Shown here in pieces: positions 6,250-10,184 of a stretch of DNA of 10,184 bases. Under the pieces are notes generated by a model that ran no database searches, was not told the origin of the DNA, and saw nothing but the letters and a program-made list of their open reading frames with translations. Each line of letters starts with the position of its first letter. The first letter of the stretch is position 1. The position numbers were made by a program, and so were the translations under genes. The DNA comes from Neofamilia sp964346535 (GTDB lineage Bacteria > Bacillota > Clostridia > Tissierellales > Peptoniphilaceae). The stretch lies in assembly GCA_964346535.1 (NCBI GenBank), contig CAYFUN010000037.1, positions 1-10,184 on the forward strand, in the 5' to 3' direction.

Positions 6250-6435
6250 TTAAATTTCTTCTATAACTGAAACTGGACAAAGGTCTCTCGCTTCTGCTGC
6301 TGCATCTTTATCTGCTTCATCTACTTCTGCTTCAATGGCCTTGGCTAGGCCTTCGTCTGTCATATAAAATACTTTTGGACAGGTTTCGGCACAAAGGCCG
6401 CATCCTATACAGCCGTCATTTACTCTATATTTCAT
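6250..6435 (-). CDS. Small single-cluster [4Fe-4S] ferredoxin
   Basis: A 61-residue soluble electron carrier. Cys9, Cys12 and Cys15 in DGCIGCGLC, together with Cys53 in DLCPVSVIEE, form the ligand set of a one-cluster [4Fe-4S] ferredoxin. Cys19 in ETCPKVF is extra; in D. gigas-type ferredoxins the equivalent cysteine is not a ligand of the cluster. The middle (residues 30-50) is Ala/Glu/Asp-rich and lacks a second cluster motif. The ATG has GAGAGG nine bases upstream. It follows the cupin gene by 21 bases and is closed by a terminator, so the two are cotranscribed. It could donate electrons to FprA, but nothing here proves it. Family assignment is firm; the partner is unknown. Confidence 0.93.
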   Translation of the reverse strand: MKYRVNDGCIGCGLCAETCPKVFYMTDEGLAKAIEAEVDEADKDAAAEARDLCPVSVIEEI

Positions 6436-6456
6436 TCTTATAAGCCTCTCTTTCTT

Positions 6457-7110
6457 TTATTCTAAGGTTAAAATCAGCGCCATCTTAAAGTTTTCTGTGG
6501 CCTTTACTGAGTGGAGGCCACCTTTGGCAAAGTGGAAGTTTTCTCCTGCACGAATTAGATGGTCTTGTCCCTCATAGCCAATTACAGCCTCGCCGTCTAA
6601 GGCAAGGATAAGGGCAGAGCCAGGAGCTGCGTGTTCTGAAAGTCCTGTTCCCTTATCAAAGGCCATAAGCACAAATTTCATCTTGTCGTTTGACATCAAG
6701 TCCATGTTTACAATTTTATCTTCTCCGTAAGGAATAAGATCCTTTAGTTTAAAAACTTCTCCTGCTTTAATTACTTCGTTCATTTTTGTCTCCTTTCTTA
6801 GACCTAATTCTATATATACACTGTCTTCTCTCGTTCTAAATCCTACTGGCCTGTTAATAGCTGTTAAAATACCTTCTCCAAGCTGCAAGTTTTTTAAAAG
6901 TCCATCACTTCCATAGACTTCTAAAGATCCACTTAGAAGAATTACTAATTTATAGTAGGGATAAATTTCTGGGCTAATATCTGTATCCTTGGCCAAAGAA
7001 AAATAGCTAATTGAATTTTCCCCACCGTGAATTTCTTTTGATACAGTACAGCCTCTAAGAGGTGGATTGTCTTTGGCTATATCAAAGACTTGACCTATTT
7101 TTTCTTTCAT
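6457..7110 (-). CDS. Two-cupin-domain protein
   Basis: A 217-residue protein made of two cupin-like beta-barrel halves, without a signal peptide. The N-terminal half (about 18-106) has the fold pattern YYKLVILLSGSLEVY...LGEG...FRTREDSVYIELG but none of the usual metal histidines. The C-terminal half (about 115-216) is a clearer cupin_2 domain: SEHAAPGSALILALDGEAVI (158-177) and AGENFHFAKGGLHSV (188-202). Only His160 and His200 sit near canonical metal positions; the second His of HxH is Ala162 and the usual Glu is missing, so an ordinary metalloenzyme is doubtful. The ATG has GGGGAG eight bases upstream. It is the first gene of an operon with the ferredoxin, divergent from the membrane/M20 operon, with a perfect 16-base dyad upstream. 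A ligand-sensing or binding role is possible; I do not recognise the function. Confidence 0.82.
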   Translation of the reverse strand: MKEKIGQVFDIAKDNPPLRGCTVSKEIHGGENSISYFSLAKDTDISPEIYPYYKLVILLSGSLEVYGSDGLLKNLQLGEGILTAINRPVGFRTREDSVYIELGLRKETKMNEVIKAGEVFKLKDLIPYGEDKIVNMDLMSNDKMKFVLMAFDKGTGLSEHAAPGSALILALDGEAVIGYEGQDHLIRAGENFHFAKGGLHSVKATENFKMALILTLE

Positions 7111-7155
7111 CTTATCAGCTCCCCTTTAAATATTTTTGTCTTTTTTTCTATATAG

Positions 7156-7161
7156 ATTATC
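7156..7161 (-). promoter_or_regulatory. Predicted -10 element of the cupin-ferredoxin operon
   Basis: The minus strand reads GATAAT (5 of 6 matches to TATAAT), 45 bases upstream of the cupin start codon. At 17 bases upstream the sequence is CATACA, a weak -35. The dyad at 7183-7198 is centred about 41.5 bases before the start site this element predicts. Confidence 0.35.
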
Positions 7162-7182
7162 CTACAGGGAAAAGAGGTTGTA

Positions 7183-7198
7183 TGTTGTTTTAACAACA
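7183..7198. promoter_or_regulatory. Operator-like inverted repeat TGTTGTT-TT-AACAACA
   Basis: Two perfect 7-base arms are separated by two bases in the divergent intergenic region. The size and symmetry suit a dimeric DNA-binding protein and keep the TGT-N10-ACA frame seen in CRP/FNR-type sites. It is 73 bases upstream of the cupin start and 112-118 bases upstream of the membrane protein start. The protein that binds it is unknown; the FNR-like regulator in this window is one candidate. Confidence 0.5.
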
Positions 7199-7285
7199 AA
7201 AGAAGTTTTTAAAAAATAATTTTGTAAGCTGAAAATTTTAATTATTTTAGCAAATATAAAACTCCTCTTATTTTTTCTTTTATGG

Positions 7286-7291
7286 TAAAAT
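7286..7291 (+). promoter_or_regulatory. Predicted extended -10 of the membrane/M20 operon
   Basis: The sequence TGG-TAAAAT has the TGn extension of a -10 element, 24 bases upstream of the ATG at 7316. No -35 hexamer is visible at 17 bases (TCCTCT). A start near 7298 would give a very short leader, so TATAAA at 7255-7260 is an alternative. Confidence 0.35.
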
Positions 7292-7315
7292 ATTCTTAAG
7301 AAAGGGGTTATGTTT

Positions 7316-8041
7316 ATGTTTGATGTCAACGATAAAATCTTATTTGTTCTGGCTGGCCTTGTTATCTTATTTGTCCTAGGCCAATCTGTTCTCTTTTTTC
7401 TTATTGCCTATAAAAGGGCCAAGGAGCTTAAGATGGATATGAAAAAGCTAAGGTCTATTCTTATTGGAACGGGAATTTTTACTATTGCTCCTGCAATTTC
7501 AATTCTCATCGGCCTAATTTCTCTTTCTAAGTTTTTAGGTCTGCCTCTGCCTTGGCTAAGACTGTCTATAGTTGGGGCTCTAACTTATGAGCTACCTGCT
7601 GCTACAACTGCTGCCAATGCTATGGGCGTTAGTCTTAATGAAACTGTTAGCGATCCAGTGGTTTATTCTACAATTACTTGGGTTATGACCCTGGGAATTA
7701 TGGCTGGAATTTTTATCATTACTTTTTGGCTAAGGAAAATTGAGTCAGGCTTAATTAAAATTAAGGGAACTGACCAAAAATGGGGAGATATTTTTATGGA
7801 TTCTCTCTTTTTAGGTATGATCTCTGCCTTCTTGGGTATGATTTTTTCTGATGTTCATTTGGGAATGGTTGGTTTTATTCCTGTTGTGGTTATGGTAGTT
7901 AGCTCACTTATCATGCTAGTTTGTGGATATTTTATTAAATTTAAAAACCAGGCTTGGCTGGAAAATTATGCCCTGCCTATTAGTATGATATCTTCTATGC
8001 TTTTATCAATTCCAATTACTCATCTTATGGGAGGTGTTTAA
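7316..8041 (+). CDS. DUF5058-type polytopic membrane protein
   Basis: About 241 residues with six or seven hydrophobic segments and no soluble domain. I recognise it as the DUF5058 family by its N-terminal pattern (hydrophobic helix, YKRAKELKMD basic loop) and the core PLPWLRLSIVGALTYELPAA. The function of the family is not established. From the ATG at 7316, segments lie at roughly 8-31, 48-70, 80-103, 116-138, 161-178, 182-206 and 216-236. An ATG at 7310 is also in frame, but AAAGGGG at 7301-7307 would then be only two bases away; 7316 gives eight bases and is preferred. The stop codon is one base before the next start. The core PAA-x2-A-x2-AM-x-V motif recurs in the next gene. A paired transporter or membrane complex is likely, serving the M20 enzyme downstream; this is inference from gene order. 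Confidence 0.85.
   Translation: MFDVNDKILFVLAGLVILFVLGQSVLFFLIAYKRAKELKMDMKKLRSILIGTGIFTIAPAISILIGLISLSKFLGLPLPWLRLSIVGALTYELPAATTAANAMGVSLNETVSDPVVYSTITWVMTLGIMAGIFIITFWLRKIESGLIKIKGTDQKWGDIFMDSLFLGMISAFLGMIFSDVHLGMVGFIPVVVMVVSSLIMLVCGYFIKFKNQAWLENYALPISMISSMLLSIPITHLMGGV
8030..8034 (+). promoter_or_regulatory. Ribosome binding site that fixes the start of the second membrane gene
   Basis: GGAGG lies eight bases before the ATG at 8043. An in-frame GTG at 8034 overlaps this site itself and so cannot be served by it, which makes 8043 the true start. The site lies inside the last codons of the DUF5058 gene, so the two genes are probably translationally coupled. Confidence 0.7.
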
Positions 8042-8042
8042 A

Positions 8043-8696
8043 ATGAAATCCTACAAGGACAAGGTGCATTTTTATGGCAGGCTCACTAATTCTATAGCCA
8101 TGCTTTTGTTTATTTCCTATCCTCTTTTATTTTCAATTATTTATAAGGCCTGGCCAAGTTTTGGACCTTTTATTAAGGGGCTTTTAGGAGTTATTCCTAT
8201 TTTTTGGACAGTTGCTGTTATTGAAGTTTTTACTTTTGCGCCAATGCTTGGAACTGCTGGCAGCTATCTTGGTTTTGTTACTGGAAATGTAACTAGCTTA
8301 AAGGTGCCTGCTGCTATTAATGCCATGGAAGCTATGAAGGTAGACGCCCAATCTGAAGAAGGCGAAGTTGTTTCTACTATGGCCATTGCCCTATCTTCTA
8401 TTGTCACTATTATAATAATTTTTTTAGGTATGCTTTTGCTTGCTAGGATTAGGCCGGTTTTAGAATCTCCAAGTCTAAAGCCTGCCTTTGACAATATTCT
8501 TCCAGCCTTGTTTGGCGGCCTGGCTGTAGTTTTCTTTTCTAAAAACTACAAAATCGCAATTGCTCCCTGCCTGCTAATGATTTTACTTTTTGTTTTTATT
8601 CCTTCTCTAGCTTCTGCTGTAAGTTTAATGGTGCCAGTAGGCGCTTGTTTTACTATTTTAGTTTCTCGAATTTTGTACAAGAAAGGATTAATTTAA
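8043..8696 (+). CDS. Partner polytopic membrane protein of the DUF5058 pair
   Basis: 217 residues from the ATG at 8043, with about six hydrophobic segments (roughly 15-35, 43-65, 112-134, 151-165, 171-189, 192-212). I know this only as a conserved hypothetical usually found beside DUF5058 proteins. Its core GTAGSYLGFVTGN (70-82) and KVPAAINAMEAMKV (87-100) followed by EVVSTMAIALSS resembles the PAATTAANAMGV...VVYSTI stretch of its neighbour, so the two may be diverged copies forming a heterodimer. It starts one base after the DUF5058 stop and ends nine bases before the M20 gene. No ATPase, solute-binding protein or known transporter motif is visible. A transport or membrane-scaffold role is inferred; the substrate is unknown. 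Confidence 0.82.
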   Translation: MKSYKDKVHFYGRLTNSIAMLLFISYPLLFSIIYKAWPSFGPFIKGLLGVIPIFWTVAVIEVFTFAPMLGTAGSYLGFVTGNVTSLKVPAAINAMEAMKVDAQSEEGEVVSTMAIALSSIVTIIIIFLGMLLLARIRPVLESPSLKPAFDNILPALFGGLAVVFFSKNYKIAIAPCLLMILLFVFIPSLASAVSLMVPVGACFTILVSRILYKKGLI

Positions 8697-8705
8697 GGTG
8701 TTTTT

Positions 8706-10139
8706 ATGTTTTGGCTAATTTTATTAATAGTTATTCTGCTTTTTATAGGTTTTTTACTTTATCGAGCCTATAAGTTTGTCCCTGAAAAAAAGGAAGCAAT
8801 TGAAAAAACTGAAGTGGATTTAGACTTTGACCAAGCCATTTCTAATTTTTCTGAAATAATTAAAATTCCAACAGTTTCTCACACTGATGGAATTGGCGAA
8901 GATGAAGAAGTCTTTGATAAAATGCTGGCTACTATAAAGGATTTATATCCAGCTGTTTTTGAAAAAACTTCTTTTGAAAAAGTAGGACGTAGGGGCTTTC
9001 TCTTCCACTGGAAGGGACAAAAGGAAACAAATCCAAGTGTTTTTATGTCCCATTATGATGTAGTTCCAGTTGACGAAAGCAAATGGACTGCCGATCCTTT
9101 TTCAGGTGAAATTAAAGACGGCTATTTATTTGGCCGTGGGACTTTAGACACTAAGGGAACCTTTGTAGCTGTTTTAGAAACTGCTGAAAGGCTTTTAAAA
9201 GAAGGCTTCGTTCCTGAAGATGATATTTATCTGGCCTTCTCTGGCGAAGAAGAACCTCATGGTCCTAGTGCCGAGCAAATGGCTCAGAAAATTCATGGAA
9301 AAAATCACGAGATTAAATTTGTCCTAGATGAAGGTGGAGCAGTTGTTGAAAATATTTTTCCTGGAACTGATAACCGCATTGCAGTAATTGGTATTGGAGA
9401 AAAGGGAGTAATGGACCTGAAGCTAAAAGTTGGAGGCAAAGGCGGCCACGCTTCCCAACCACCAGCAAAGTCTCTAGTTGGAAAACTTTCTAAGGGCCTT
9501 GTGAACATAGAAAACAATCCTCTGCCTATTCACCTAAACCCACCCTTTGTAGAACTAATTGACAAGGTAGGCAGGTATGCATCCTTTCCAATTCGAATAG
9601 TCCTTGCAAATTTAAAAATATTTAAACCGATCTTAAATCTTGCAGGGAAAAAACTAGGTGGAGAGCTTAATGCCCTTATGAGAACTAGCTTTGCCCTTAC
9701 AACCTTAGAAGGGTCCAAGCAAATAAATGTAATGCCACCTGCAGTTGAAGCAGGAATAAATATCCGCTGCCTAAAAGAAGACTCAAAAGAAGATATTTTA
9801 AATCATATTAAAAAAGTTTCAAAAATAGAAAACCTAGACCTAGAAGTTCCCTTTTATGAAGGAGCTAGCAATTATTCGAAAACCGATGTAGATGTCTACA
9901 AGCTTTTAGAAAAATCTATAAACGAAACCTGGGAAGATGCAATAGTAAGTCCCTATCTAATGATTGCCGCATCAGACAGCAGACACTATTCAAAATTTTC
10001 AGACAGAGTCTACCGCTTCTCAGCCATGGAAATGACCAAGGAAGAAAGAGGCCTAATCCACGGCGAAGACGAAAAAATCAGACTAGAAGAATGGAAAAAC
10101 ACCTTGAGATTTTATTATAGAATAATGAAGAGAATGTAA
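8706..10139 (+). CDS. Membrane-anchored M20 metallopeptidase/aminoacylase (PM20D1/CPS1-like)
   Basis: A 477-residue M20-family di-zinc hydrolase. The family cleaves dipeptides or N-acyl amino acids. A single hydrophobic segment (about 2-19) anchors the N-terminus and is followed by basic residues (Arg20, Lys23, Lys28, Lys29). Catalytic features: His116 and Asp118 in SHYDVV, bridging Asp148 in GRGTLDTKG, Glu181-Glu182 in SGEEEPHG, Asp208 in VLDEGG, His248 of the lid domain in KGGHAS, and C-terminal metal ligand His452 in LIHGEDE. The ASDSRHYSKF motif (422-431) points to the PM20D1/yeast carboxypeptidase S branch. The ATG has AAGGTG five bases upstream. It is the third gene of a tight plus-strand operon after two membrane proteins, which may supply or remove its substrate. 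It looks intact. Exact substrate is unknown. Confidence 0.94.
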   Translation: MFWLILLIVILLFIGFLLYRAYKFVPEKKEAIEKTEVDLDFDQAISNFSEIIKIPTVSHTDGIGEDEEVFDKMLATIKDLYPAVFEKTSFEKVGRRGFLFHWKGQKETNPSVFMSHYDVVPVDESKWTADPFSGEIKDGYLFGRGTLDTKGTFVAVLETAERLLKEGFVPEDDIYLAFSGEEEPHGPSAEQMAQKIHGKNHEIKFVLDEGGAVVENIFPGTDNRIAVIGIGEKGVMDLKLKVGGKGGHASQPPAKSLVGKLSKGLVNIENNPLPIHLNPPFVELIDKVGRYASFPIRIVLANLKIFKPILNLAGKKLGGELNALMRTSFALTTLEGSKQINVMPPAVEAGINIRCLKEDSKEDILNHIKKVSKIENLDLEVPFYEGASNYSKTDVDVYKLLEKSINETWEDAIVSPYLMIAASDSRHYSKFSDRVYRFSAMEMTKEERGLIHGEDEKIRLEEWKNTLRFYYRIMKRM

Positions 10140-10164
10140 GATTGTTATTTTTGGAAAAATGTAA

Positions 10165-10184
10165 TTAAAAAAGGCTTTTAGATT
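10165..10184 (+). terminator. Possible right-edge-truncated terminator after the M20 gene
   Basis: The sequence TAATTAAAAAAGGCTTTTAG begins about 21 bases after the M20 stop codon (from 10161) and looks like an A-tract plus the 5' arm of a bidirectional terminator. The other arm would lie beyond the window, so this is only a suggestion. Confidence 0.25.

Noticed and set aside
7228..7251. AT-rich inverted repeat GCTGAAAAT...ATTTTAGC upstream of the DUF5058 gene
   Set aside because: The stem is mostly A-T with a bulged G, which is expected by chance in such AT-rich DNA; it is not positioned convincingly relative to a promoter.
8034..8042. GTG start at 8034 for the second membrane protein
   Set aside because: The codon overlaps the GGAGG site itself; the ATG at 8043 has the correct eight-base spacing.
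8264..9718. Minus-strand reading frames inside the membrane/M20 operon (8264-8494, 9305-9517, 9530-9718)
   Set aside because: All lie antisense within well-supported genes, with no start signals or family motifs.
1..10184. Mobile element, CRISPR array or phage genes
   Set aside because: No transposase, integrase, phage protein, terminal inverted repeats or spaced direct repeats were seen on either strand.

Overview
The window reads as a stretch of chromosome from a low-GC, anaerobic, Gram-positive bacterium. Coding regions are AT-rich, ribosome binding sites are strong (AGGAGG type), and the gene set fits an anaerobe: a flavodiiron protein, a Ric-type di-iron protein, an FNR-like Fe-S regulator and a small clostridial-type ferredoxin. 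A Tissierellia/Peptoniphilaceae-like Firmicute is my best guess. This is an inference from gene content, not a match I could compute.

Layout. Positions 1-7110 are read on the minus strand, and 7310-10139 on the plus strand; the two halves diverge from one intergenic region (7111-7309). From right to left on the minus strand: a bicupin and a small ferredoxin form a two-gene operon (7110-6250) closed by a clear terminator. Next is an ABC-F ATPase of the Vga/VmlR antibiotic-resistance type (6064-4463), preceded by a leader with a tiny 10-codon ORF and a perfect hairpin. Then come an FNR-like regulator (4353-3667), ric (3590-2889) and fprA (2889-1684), closed by a terminator. Last is a large lipoprotein with an RsiV/PdaC-like region (1549-56), whose terminator is cut by the left edge. 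On the plus strand are two short polytopic membrane proteins one base apart (DUF5058-type and a partner), followed by a membrane-anchored M20 metallopeptidase.

How the genes work together. The FNR-like protein carries the four cysteines of an oxygen/NO-sensing [4Fe-4S] cluster. It sits directly upstream of Ric (iron delivery to damaged Fe-S or di-iron centres) and FprA (O2/NO reduction), so 4353-1684 looks like a self-contained oxidative and nitrosative stress module. A CRP/FNR-like half-palindrome lies at the class II activator position for a predicted ric promoter. The plus-strand trio looks like a paired membrane complex, possibly a transporter, coupled to an M20 amidase or peptidase; its substrate is unknown.

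The observations I rate highest are the leader-peptide/hairpin arrangement in front of the ABC-F gene, the shared motif in the two paired membrane proteins next to the M20 enzyme, and the two operator-like dyads placed at about -41 from predicted start sites. No rRNA, tRNA, CRISPR array or mobile element was seen, and no gene-free stretch exceeds 300 bases.
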